Assembly (NCBI GenBank): GCA_961205875.1
Contig: OY540815.1
Span: 4,650,001 to 4,714,000, forward strand
Length of the DNA stretch: 64,000 bases
Direction of reading: 5' to 3'
Source: Sialis fuliginosa
Taxonomy: Eukaryota > Arthropoda > Insecta > Megaloptera > Sialidae
Shown: positions 22,713-33,600 of the stretch, piece after piece
Layout: each line of letters starts with the position of its first letter
How positions within the stretch are numbered: the stretch's first letter is position 1
Notes under the pieces: model-generated
Told to the model about the DNA's origin: nothing
Database searches by the model: none
What the model saw: only the letters and a program-made list of their open reading frames with translations
Translations under genes and position numbers: made by a program

Positions 22713-23262
22713 TGTAACACTCTTCTATATAGCCATAACAAATAAATTAATTAAAATTTACTTGTTACGCCGTAACTTGATGGTGTTATCGCTCTGGGTT
22801 ACGAAAGAGATGATTATTCATAATTCTAAACTTGTGGATAGAGAACCGATGGCAGTGCGCTGACGAGATTCAGTCAGTGATTATTAACAGTATAGCAATA
22901 CGCATTTGGTTCCTAAGGGAAGCGACGAAAAAGCGAGGATCCTATGTTTCACTATTTCCTCACACCTCGTCGTGAATGTGATTGTGCTGTAATCAATTGT
23001 TAGTTCTTTGTATATATTAAATTAACTAGTGTATTTTTTGTCAGTGCAGTTAATAAGTTTTTTGGTGTTCATATTTTGTTATTTTCCAAATTATTAATTC
23101 ATTTTTTGGGTGTGTTATTTTTTATTGTATTTGTATATGTAGTTCCGTTTTTTTTTGAATTTTTTATCTTGAATTTATTTTTGTATTGATATCGTATATT
23201 GGTATGTACTTGCATAAGCCTAATAAATATTTTATTTTATACGGTTAGCATTATTTGTTACA
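22713..23262 (+). repeat. 3' LTR
   Basis: 550 bp, reading the same as the 5' LTR throughout as far as I can compare by eye, with AATAAA at 23222-23227. Followed by the duplicated target GAGG. Confidence 0.95.
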
Positions 23263-24086
23263 GAGGTTTAACTAAAAAAGATAAACCTCACATGAGGTTT
23301 AAATTTATAATAGCACAATTTGTTATGATTTTATCATTAAATAACATAGTATAACTAAATAATGATAATTATTTAGTATAACAAAATTAAGTACAGTTAA
23401 TTTTTAGATTAATGTAACAAAAAGCTCTACTGCGCATGCGCAAGAGTTAAACTTATATTGAGAAACTGGGCCTTAGTGTTTATTAGACTTTAGAATATTA
23501 CAAAAAAATAATATAATAATAATAATATATTGAAATATTATTATAATATAATATAATAATATTATTATTATATTATTTATTATTATTATACACGGAAATG
23601 TACTCAAGTACTTTTAAACGGTTTAAAATGGATTAAGTTAAGTACAAATACAAGTACATTATAAGTAAAGTACTCGTGGATTGAGTACCGAGTACACTAA
23701 AATTACTTATAGTACGGTACTCGAGTACCGCACAGCTCTGGCATGGCCCCATACTTTAAGTGCGATACGTATTTTTTGCAGTGTGATTTAGCTCTAACAA
23801 GTTAAAGAAGAAATAAATACTCCCATCTCGGCCGTACGCGAAGATTAATTATTCGTCATTTAGTAAGAAGCAAAGAGACATTAATATAATGTATACTCAC
23901 TTGTTTATGACGTCACAATTTCATTAGAACTTGTCGAAATTTGCTGAAATTTAATACGCGGCGTTTCAAAGTTTAGATGAGAATCATATTAAATTATATA
24001 TTCCGTTACGTCATTATACTTTTGACATAGACTATAGTGTGTGTCAAAAGTATTTCGAGTTGCCGACACTCGAAACTTGTTTTTAT

Positions 24087-24900
24087 AAAAAAAACATCTG
24101 CCAAGTAAATGCACAGTGCTTCCTCGTGCTAAATTTAAATAAAAACCGATAGTGTTTATATAAACTGCCTGGAATTGGTTAACCCTTTAATTTTTATACA
24201 ATTTTACTGAAAAATATTAATTCGAAATTTTTCTCAAAACGCACTTGAATATTTTTTCATATATTTTAAACTTTTTGACAATTTCAATCTAAATCTAAAT
24301 TTATGCAAATTTTAATGTTAAAATGACATTTAAAACGTCAAAATGACATTTAAAACGCCAAAATGACATTTAAAACGTCAACATGACATTTAACATGTCA
24401 TAGAAAATATCAAATTAAAAAAACAAATGAATTTTTAAAGCAAAATGAGATACATATTTTTAATATATATTTTACAACAAACGTTGTAGACCCATATTAT
24501 AGGAAATTTAATGCTCTACAAAAAATATTCTATAAAATTTTCACGTAACATGTGTCGTTCTTGAGATATCTTGAAAAAATAAATATTTTGGGGTGTCACC
24601 CCTCCCCCTTACATACGATTTTGATGATTTTGAAATGGGACCGTCCTCAAGCTAGACCCAACCATCCGACCAAGTTTCAACAATATCGGTTCAGTGGTTC
24701 ATGAGTTATGCGTGTGACAAGGATTCAGGGGACAGACGGATGGACGGACGGACAGACAGACAGACACGAAACGAAAAGTGTTTGCCTTGACGTGAAACGG
24801 ATAAATCAATTTAAAATTTTGAAATCGGAGAACTTTTTTTTTGTCTCAATCTGAAACGATCACATAGCTTCTCGTATCTTCGATATTGCGAGGAAGCAAA
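24087..24900 (-). repeat. R1 repeat, copy 2
   Basis: Starts AAAACATCTGCCAAGTAAAT and GCACAGTGCTTCCTCGTGC, ends CTTCGATATTGCGAGGAAGC. It contains the 20-bp minisatellite (24315-24405) and a GACGGACGGACAGACAGACA tract. It is the copy most like copy 1, in the opposite orientation. Confidence 0.6.
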
Positions 24901-25167
24901 ATTATATATAGTACAGGCAAATTAGACAAAAAATCGACCTGAAAAGAACATAATTCTTAGATCTATTTTTTTTGTTTTAAATCACTTTGATATATATATA
25001 TATACTTTAAGAATCCAATGAGTCCCGAGTTTTAAGGCTGTTGCGTATGTGAATATTGGAGGGGGAAAGGTTGCACGCGGATAGCTTTTATATTGTTGAT
25101 GATTTTCTTTAATAACACATTAAAGACTGTCTTAATTTTAAATATTATACACCTAATATCTATTTTA

Positions 25168-26395
25168 GGGTTCCGTAGAAAACTAGGAACCCTTCTAGTT
25201 TCGCTCTGTCCGCCCGTCCGTCCGTCCGTACGTTTATATAAATTTTATACCGATTTAGATAAAATTTGGTATACGTACGTAGATTGATAACTCAAAAACA
25301 AAAATGATGACATTTTGAAAAAAAAAATTATTGGACCCCCTTCCAATAGACTGAAAAATATATTCAATTTTGTTTCACTTACCCCATCAAGTGGGGTATC
25401 CTTAGATAGGTCTTCTAAAATGCAACAAAAAATGTCAAATGACCTTTTGATTTTAACCCTTCAGTCACGATATATTTGCTTTTCAATGTCATTGTTAGAG
25501 CGTCTCCACCCATCCAATTTCTAAACTCTTGATTCAAAAAATCTGAAAAAAATCTAGAATGTAGCTTTTAATTAGTACTTTCACTGAAAATTATAACGAA
25601 CACTGTCAAAAAATTCTTTGGACCCCCCTCCCATAAACTGAAAAGCGTACTTACAATATTTTCGTACATTTGATCGAACATGTCCATTTTACCCCACTTT
25701 TTCCTCCATAATTCTAATAATTTTACATAATGACAACATTATTTTACAAAATATACTCACTAACATAAAGGCAACCTATAAAATAATCCGTTAAATCTTT
25801 ATTTATAAAAACATAAATATTCACGATTTTTTGTCATGGAGTTAGTCGTTTTGTCTTTTGAGTTATATCATTTTGTATATAAAAAACTATTTAAAGATAC
25901 CATCTGCTACAATTTTTATAAAAAAGTTTTTGTTTGAAAACCCTTAGTTTTTGAATAATATTAACAAATATACTGAGATACACAATTTATAAAGCTCAAA
26001 AACTCTCTTTAGTAATGAATAATTCAGATAACCTCTGATTGTTATAACCAAAATAATTTTTTATGGGTGCAACAGTATCACCTAAACATGTCCCCATATG
26101 AACAAAAATAAATATAACCCACTAGAAAGAGCTAACAATTTTTTAAAGCATTGGCAATACGCGGCCGTTCAAAGCTGTTTATGGAGGGGTTCTCCTCCTT
26201 CATAATTAAAAAAAATAGAATGGTTACATTCTATGAGACATATATTATCCGATTTTCATAAAATTTGTTTGTAGAACACGATAAGCCGGTAAGTGATCAA
26301 AATCAAGACTAGCTTCATCGCTTATTTGACGCGCCCTACTTTAAATCAAAATACCGGCTAAAGTTCCCCAGTCCCGACTAGGGACTCTTCGGTTT
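25168..26395 (+). repeat. Dispersed repeat starting GGGTTCCGTAGAAAA, with CCGT tract
   Basis: Begins GGGTTCCGTAGAAAACTAGG and AACCCTTCTAGTTTCGC, then a (CCGT)n tract at 25207-25230, and ends near CCCGACTAGGGACTCTTCGG. The interior at 25319-25640 is shared with window bases 1-420 in reverse. GGGTTCCGTA...AACCCTT followed by CCGT tracts is a common start of Helitron-like repeats in insects. I cannot prove exact ends. Confidence 0.45.
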
Positions 26396-26399
26396 CTTA

Positions 26400-27371
26400 A
26401 AGATAAAGTATTTCTGAAGCCATTTCAGGAGGTATTTCTAATCTTTCCATTTTTTCCTTAATAAAACCTAATTTTAATGCACACGTGTCAATTTTATGTA
26501 AATAAATATTTACCGTTACAAAATAATTAATTTTACCTTACTATATATTTTTTTTTGTCATTTTATAACCCTCAGTCCTCTTCCCAACATTAATTTTGAC
26601 CTCATTAATTACTTAATGTTCGTTATAAACTATTTAGTACAGGGACATTCATTATTTTCATACATTTGATCTAACATATCCTTTTTACCCCACTTTCCCC
26701 TAAACGCAACAACTTCTGACCTCGGGACTCATTGAATTCTTTAATGAGAAATACTATTGAATACATTTCCGAAATAAAATTTAATCTAATAATTAAGTTT
26801 TAGTTAAATGCAAATTTGCCTGTACTAATATGTATAATACGTAACATATTATGGAAAAAATATATTTTATTTTATGAAAATTTTAAGAAAAAAATTTAAG
26901 CATTTTTTTGGTTCACAAAATAATTATCAATCTCTATATTACATACATATATAAAATGAATGTTCGTTTGTATGAGGCTTATAGACTCGGGAATTACTGA
27001 ACCGATTTCAATGCGGTTTTCACCAATAGTTAGATCATTTTTCTGTGCAGTATCGTGGCTATTAATATTTTATTATTGTTTCCATGATCTCATAGCATAC
27101 AACTCTAATTTAAGTATATAAAAACATAGTACCTAGCCATGGAATACAGAATTATATAATTTAAGGTTTCAGTATTTAATTAATTTAGGTAACTATGATC
27201 ACGTCTCTTTCAAATATTTTGTCGAACAAATAGATGATTTTTGACACATGCTAACAATTAAATATTTTGAAATATATTGATTGAAAATTGAAATATAATG
27301 AAACATTTCACTCCCAAGAAAGGTAAAATGTCGAAATTAAATTATTATGATTGTTGATAACCTAAATATTT
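26400..27371. other. AT-rich stretch without recognised gene
   Basis: No credible frame. The part around 26575-26715 (CCCCACTTT, 'gaacattaa'-like phrases) resembles 25620-25700, suggesting a diverged duplication of the preceding repeat. Confidence 0.3.
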
Positions 27372-27695
27372 TTTTATTAACTTCCCAACTGGAAGTTATT
27401 CTAATCGGTCCGAAAATCAAAATCAAAAATATCAACATATTTGTATGTTTTAAGGTCACTATAGTATATTTATACTATTTTTAGAAAGATGTATGTGTTT
27501 GTGTGTATGTAAAGGATTTTTCGAAATTCAACCCCTAAGGGAGTAAAAAGGGCTGTACAGGTTTTTTTTGGTCGGATTTTCTTGAAACTTAGCATAAATA
27601 TTCTACAATACAAATAATGAAAAATTTATTCCAGTATTTGTTTTGTTATACGTGTCTTAACAGCCATAGAAGGGGTGAAGAGGGAAAACCACCCT
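27372..27695 (-). repeat. Dispersed repeat R3, copy 2
   Basis: Inverted relative to 16455-16710. Begins TTATTAACTTCCCAACTGG and AAGTTATTCTAATCGG, and continues to the GGGTGAAGAGGG stretch. Somewhat longer than copy 1. Non-coding. Confidence 0.6.
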
Positions 27696-27699
27696 CAAA

Positions 27700-28309
27700 A
27701 TTTGAATTTTAAATACTAATAAATAAGTCTACAATTCATATTGCCTTGGAAATAAACGCAATTAAATTTAAATTGTCAGTATAGTTACGTTTTATAAAAC
27801 AAATGCAATTTAATTCTAATTGTCAAATTAGTTATTCTAAAAATGTGTGTTTTATTATTGGCATTAGGATATTAGAAAACTAATATTCATAATACAAAGG
27901 TGAGTTTTATTTCTGACTAATTCCATTTAAATTTTTCATATACATATTAAAAAAATATTCATATAAACTATACGGAAACAAAAAATAATCAGTACTTATT
28001 CAAGTATTTATAATCATACTGTGTTGATAAGTTGATTGTGTGGACCTAAAGGGTCTCACTCCACCCCAAGCTTGTTTATTTTTGATTTTCAAACAAATTA
28101 TTAGACAAGACCTGGTGTTTCCTGTTTCTGGTTTTCACTAATGGATAGGTAAAGTTTAGGTGTATAATTTTTGTATTTTTTGTGTAAATTTCATGAATTG
28201 TGTGTTGTGGGCATGTTGGGTGGGCATGATTACTTTATGTTTAATTGAACTGATATCCCCAGGTAACACCGGATCCAATGCGCTAGTTTAAAATAAAATA
28301 CACAAATAA
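27700..28309. other. AT-rich stretch without recognised gene
   Basis: No open frame of interest. The related phrases 'attaaatttaaattgtcag' and 'atttaattctaattgtcaa' (27761 and 27809) hint at a small old duplication. Confidence 0.3.
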
Positions 28310-28333
28310 TCCTTAATATATATAAAGCTCAAC

Positions 28334-28368
<35 letters not shown>

Positions 28369-30057
28369 CGTTAGTTACCTTATCACTCGAGAACCACTTA
28401 TCCGATTTACATGTTTTTTTTTTAATTCATAGGTACGTTCTCTGGCCAGGTTATAGGCTATATTTTTTTACGTTAGGTAACATAACAACTAAGCAGTGGC
28501 GATAATAGTAAATCAGGTCGGAAAAAAAATTTCCGTCGGCGCGCTGTTTTGTAATACGCTGCCTAAACCGTTCAATATAGAACAAAATAATGTATTAAAG
28601 AATTGTGCAGAATCAAAGGTTCTACAATTAAATCCGCGACACCATATGTCTAACTTTTATATTTAAGCCACAATTACTGCTTTTATGTTACTACTAGCTG
28701 GGCCCACGCGGCTTCGCTCGCGTGGACTACGGAATTATTGTTTAGGATTTAAAAAATATATAGTTGAATTAATTACAAACACGATTAGTTATTAATGTAA
28801 TAAAAACCAAATAACACTTAAATTACCTACCTAACAAAAACGAATCAGAATAAAAAGTAAAAATAATTTTTGTTCTATTTAAATTTAAAAGTTAATTATT
28901 GAAAACAAAATAAACAATTGACAATCAATAGAATACCGGCCTGTTCTTCCCAGCGTGTTGGCATGTTCCCTCGCCGCTCCCCGCGCACGGTCACAATCGC
29001 GCGAATAATATGTTCTAATATGTATATTTCGATATTTTCTAAACTATACGACCAAATTGGATGCTGTAAATGGCAAATTATATCTACATTAAGTACTTAT
29101 GACGATGAAATCATTTATTTTGATAAGGATTAATGTTTTGCAGGTCATAAGTCCATGTAAACAGAACCCAAATATTTTATGTTTTCTTTGTAACATAAAA
29201 GCAGTCATTGTGGCTTAAATATAAAAGTTAGACATATCGTGTCGCAGACTTTATTGTAGAACTTTTGATTCTACACAATTCTTTAATACATTATTTTGTT
29301 CTATATTGAACGGTTTAGGCAGCGTATTACAAAACAGCGCGCCGACGGCAAAATTTTTTCCGACTTGATTTACTATTATCGTCACTGCTTAGTTGTTATG
29401 TTACCTAACGTAAAAAAATATAGCCTATAACCTGGCCAGAGAACGTACCTATGAATTAAAAAAAAAAACATGTAAATCGGATAAGTGGTTCTCGAGTGAT
29501 AAGGTAACTAACGGACAGACAGAGAGACGTTGAGCTTTATATATATTAAGGAAGAAAACATAAAATATTTGGGTTCTGTTTACGTGGACTTATGACATGC
29601 AAAACATTAATCCTTATCGAAATAAATGATTTCATCGTCATAAGTACTTAATGTAGATATAATTTGCCATTTACAGCATCCAATTTGGTCGTATAGTTTA
29701 GAAAATATCGAAATATATGTTATACGGGAAAATATTATTCGTGCGATGGTGACCCGTGTATGGCGATGGAACGTACCAGCTAGAAGCGCAGGGCAGAGAG
29801 AAGGGAACAGGCCGGTATTCTTTTGATTGTCAATTGTTTATTTTGTTTTCAATAATTAACTTTTAAATTTAAATAGATCAAAAATTATTTTTACTTTTTG
29901 TTCTGATTCGTTTTTGTTAGGTAGGTAATTTAAGTGTTATTTGGTTTTTATTACATTAATAACTAATCGTGTTTGTAATTAATTCAACTATATATTTTTT
30001 AAATCCTAAACAATAATTCCGTAGTCCACGCGAGCGAAGCCGCGTGGGCCCAGCTAG
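28310..30057 (+). mobile_element. Non-autonomous Helitron, interrupted by its own relative
   Basis: The 5' end TCCTTAATATATATAAAGCT follows an A. The 3' end has a hairpin (CCACGCG...CGCGTGG, loop AGCGAAGC), then GCCCAG and CTAG, followed by T. A|TC...CTAG|T with a 3' hairpin is the Helitron signature. A (CTGT)n tract of about nine units lies at 28331-28368. Net length without the inner copy is 889 bp. No Rep/helicase frame. Short frames on it (e.g. 28918-29133) are repeat translations, not genes. Confidence 0.85.
28694..29552 (-). mobile_element. Second Helitron inserted in the first, opposite strand
   Basis: Complete 859-bp copy read on the minus strand: TCCTTAATATATATAAAGCT at the right end, hairpin and CTAG at the left end (28694-28697). 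The outer element resumes with AGAAAACATAAAATATTTGG exactly where the uninterrupted copy at 63099-63918 continues after TTTTATGTTAC. The target here reads T|T on the element strand rather than the usual A|T. Confidence 0.85.
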
Positions 30058-30384
30058 TAATATATATTTATAATAAGAATTCAAAATAAAGAAACCACTT
30101 AAAATTATTTTAAAATTTTGTGTAGATACTTGGTATACATATAATACTAATTGGTTAATTTAATAATAATTCCGTATTTTTAACAATAGCAAAATTTTTA
30201 ATGTTTTTTAGTTGATACCCCTGGAACATTTTGTAGTTAAAAATATTCACTGAAAAATTAGACCTGATATCTTCAATTGTTATACTAAATTGTTAATAGA
30301 GAAATCATGTTTACACCCGAGGTGCACACAATATTTTTCCTTATATTAATTATATAATATTGACAATAATATAATACAATAATT
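30058..30384. other. AT-rich flank between Helitron and LINE
   Basis: No gene seen. It ends in AATACAATAATT (30373-30384), one copy of the LINE's target-site duplication. Confidence 0.5.
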
Positions 30385-30630
30385 TTTTTTTTTTTTTTTG
30401 GCCTTCCATGCTAGATGATTTAGCCAGGACTCTTTTTTTCTATTTCTCCTTTCTTTTTTTTTTTTTTTTTTCGCTTTTACCTTCACCTGATTTTTTTGTT
30501 TTCTTATTAACTAAGTACGGGGACACAAGACAGGATTGTGAAATTGCCTCTGGGCCGCTCAGGGCAGGTTAAACAAACATTATGGCCAGAACTCAGGATT
30601 TTAGGTTGGAAACACACACTGGGTACCTTT

Positions 30631-33600
30631 TTAAATTCTAATTTTTGTTAGTTTGATGTATTCATATATTGTGTTGTACGACTTAGGATCTCGTAGAATA
30701 CTTTCCATCGAATGAGGTTCTATATTTATTTTTTTCAGTTGGGATTTGAATTCTTCTATTTGCTTTTTGTAATTTTTACATTTGAGGAAGATGTGATCAA
30801 TATCTCCAATCGATCTTCCATCGCAGTTGCAGATCTCTGTATCGATTCTCTTTAGTTTCTTTAGATGTTGGGGGTAGCATGCATGTCCAAATTTCAATCT
30901 TGAAATCGATGTTATGAATTGTCTTGGTAGATTTTTTTTGGTGTACCATGGCGTACTGGGGATGGTTCCTTGTATTCGTGCATATCGTGCCCCTCTTGTT
31001 ATGCTCGATTCTTTCCAATCTCTTTTCCATGTTTCCAACATTCTATCCTTCAGTTCAGGGAAGTAGTCTCGGTAGGGAGTTTTGTAACTGAGTTCTTCCC
31101 CATGAATCCTCGCTAAGTTTGCCATTTCATCCACAAAGTCGTTGTCTTTTTCCTCATTGTGTCCTTTTGTCCATATCAAATGGATTTCTCTATTTTCCAA
31201 TTGTTTCAGAGTTTTTACTATTTCCATTTCGATGTAGTTGGTTTCTTTTTTCCCTTCAATGTTTTCTATTTTTTTTAATATGCTTCTATTATCTGTGAAT
31301 ATGTAGTTTTTATTATATCCTCTGTCTGCGATGTAACATAGTGCTTCTAGCACAGCTATTGCTTCTGCAGAGTAGCTGGACATCTCTTCTGGTAGTTTTA
31401 TTAGCTTAGTATCTTGGTTCTTGATATTTGTGTAGGCACATCCTACTGATGTTGTAGATTTCGATCCGTCCGTGTACATGATTAGTGTTTGTGGTTCTTT
31501 AGTTATTTTATTTTTTAGTTTTTCTCTGTCTTCTCTTGAACTTTCTGTCGTTATGATCGGGTTTATTAATGTTGTTTGGTGTTTATAGTTGTATGGTGGA
31601 ATCTGTAGCGTTTTGTACATTTTCTCTCTTATGTTTTCTGTTTCACTGTATGCTGTTACGAGTAGTGGAGTGTTTTTATGTTGCCAATATCTGTCGTCAT
31701 TCATTATGTATGTCGTTAGTTCTGTGATTTTTCTAATCGTGATGTTTTCTATTTGTTGGGCGTTTTTTAGAAGATATTTTCCTGCTAAGTAGTTTCTTCT
31801 TAGGTAAAGTGGAGCTTCACCGGTTTCTACTTGAAGCGCATTTGTCGGTGTTGACTTCATTGCTCCTATGCATGTTCTTAAGGCTTTGTATTGGATTGAG
31901 TCAATTTGTTTCAGTTGTGTTATAGGGGCTGAACCATATATAATACAGCCGTAATCTAATATCGATCTTATGAGTGCACGGTATATCATTATTAGTATGC
32001 TGGGGTCTGCTCCCCACCATGTAGTCGTTAACGCCCGTAGTACTTGTACTGCCTTTTCACATTTGGATACAGTGTTGTTGATGTGTTTTTTCCAGGATAA
32101 CTTGTGGTCTATCGTCATGCCTAAGTATTTTATTGATTGAGCCCATGGAATTTCAAATGTGCCAATTGTCATTGTTTCTTCTTTTTTAAGTCTATGTCTA
32201 GTATATACACATATACTTGACTTGTGTGGCGCTATTGTTAGACCGTTTTTTTGTAACCAGATTTGAAAATTCTCTATAGTGTCTTCAAGGCATTCTTTAC
32301 TGTATTTCATCGTTTTACTCGTTGTGTATATACATATATCGTCAGCGTATTGAAGGATTTGTGTGTTTTCTTGACAAATGTGGTTTAGGTCTGCTGTGTA
32401 GATGTTAAAGAGAAGTGGGCTTAGCACTGAGCCTTGCATGATTCCTCTGTTTACTGTTCTAGGTCCATGTAATTTCCCTTGGTATTTTACGTAAACTGTT
32501 CTTTCTGTAAATTGAGTTATTAGAGAGTTTATGAATGTTTTTGGAATGCCCATCTCGTTCATTTTCTCAGCCAGAATGTTTAAGTTTACATTGTCGTACG
32601 CGCTCTCAATGTCTGTGTATAGTGCTATTGTTTCTTGATTTTTTGTAAAACTTAATTGTATATCAGTTGTTAATGTGGTCAGGACATCTGTCGTACTTTT
32701 TCCCTTTCTGAATCCCATCTGCGAGTGGTGTAGTTTTTTGTTATGTTCAATCCAGCCTTCTAATCTGTGTTTTATTATCCTTTCTAGGATTTTTGTTATG
32801 CTTGGTAGCAATGAGATGGGACGGTATGAGTTTTGTTTGTCCGGTTCTTTTCCTGTCTTTAGTAGTGGATGTACAATTGCTTTTTTCATTTGTGGAATAG
32901 ATATTTTGTTTTGCCACACTTGGTTTAGAATTTTCAACAAGAAAAGTTTTGCATTTTCTGGTAGGTGATATAACATGGAGAATTGTATGTTGTCGTGTCC
33001 CGGGGCTGTATTATTTGAGTTTTTTAATGCTTTTTCTAGTTCTTGATTCGTAAATGGTGATTGTAGTTCTGTGTCTGTTTCTTCTTTTTCATGTATTATA
33101 TCTATTGGTTGGTTTACTGATGCAGGGGCAATTCTGTCTAGAAATTCTTCAATCCATCTGTTGTCTATTGGTTTGGGGGGTTTTGTGTTGTTTGAGTTCT
33201 TGTACCTTTTCACTGCTTTCCATATTTCTGTAATGCTTGTGTCTTTGTTTATTTTCTCACAGTACTGTCTCCAGCTGCTGCTCTTTTTTTCTTTTAATAA
33301 TTTTCTTGTTTCCGCTTCTTTTTTTCTGTATTCTATATAGTTTGTAAATGTTGAACTTGTTGTGTATGTTTTATATGCTTCTGTTTTTTCTTTTATTTTG
33401 TTAGTGCATTCCGTGTCCCACCATGGCGGTGATGAAGCTTGGTATTTCGATGGTTTTTTTATGGGTATGCTACGGTCTGCGGCTTTTTCAATTATTTTTG
33501 TTATGTTGTTGTAGTTGTCTATTGTTTTGTCTTCATCTTCTGTTACTATTTTTTGGGTGAGTTTTTCTACTGTTTTTGTATATAGGGTCCAGTCTGCATG

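Larger units (their letters stand above)
17939..23262 (+). mobile_element. Complete Ty3/gypsy-type LTR retrotransposon, 5.3 kb
   Basis: Two 550-bp LTRs (TGTAACA...TGTTACA) enclose a primer-binding site, gag, pol and a polypurine tract. The insertion is flanked by a 4-bp duplication GAGG (17935-17938 and 23263-23266). Domain order in pol is protease, reverse transcriptase, RNase H, integrase, which is the Ty3/gypsy order. There is no room for an env gene: pol stops 11 bp before the 3' LTR. LTRs read as identical by eye and both frames are open, so the insertion looks recent. Confidence 0.95.
17599..23472. mobile_element. Harbinger-like MITE interrupted by the gypsy element
   Basis: Terminal inverted repeats GGCCCAGTTTCTCAATAT(G/A)A, flanked by TTA on both sides (17596-17598 and 23473-23475). 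A 3-bp TWA duplication is the PIF/Harbinger signature. Net length without the retrotransposon is about 546 bp. Inside, a ~75-bp segment (ACAATTTGTTATGATTTTAT and following) stands twice in direct orientation, once on each side of the retrotransposon. Confidence 0.75.
16935..23740. mobile_element. hAT element with GTACTCGAGTAC repeats, outermost layer of a nest
   Basis: Ends are CAGAGCTGTTCCGAGTAC on the left and ...GTACTCGAGTACCGCACAGCTCTG on the right, so CAGAGCTGT is inverted. It is flanked by 8-bp GCATGGCT (16927-16934) and GCATGGCC (23741-23748), 7 of 8 matching. Subterminal GTACTCGAGTAC / GAGTACAAGTAC motifs recur many times at both ends, as is usual for transposase-binding repeats of hAT elements. 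Without the material inserted between 17599 and 23472 it is about 0.9 kb and non-coding. Confidence 0.8.

Noticed and set aside
22541-22741. Minus-strand frames across pol as an antisense gene
   Set aside because: Short, no recognisable content, and the plus strand is fully explained by pol.
28918-29133. 71-aa frame repeated almost identically at 63479-63694
   Set aside because: Both lie in copies of one Helitron family on the strand opposite to its direction; conserved by copy identity, with the third copy (outer Helitron, about 29600-29830) diverged and not open.
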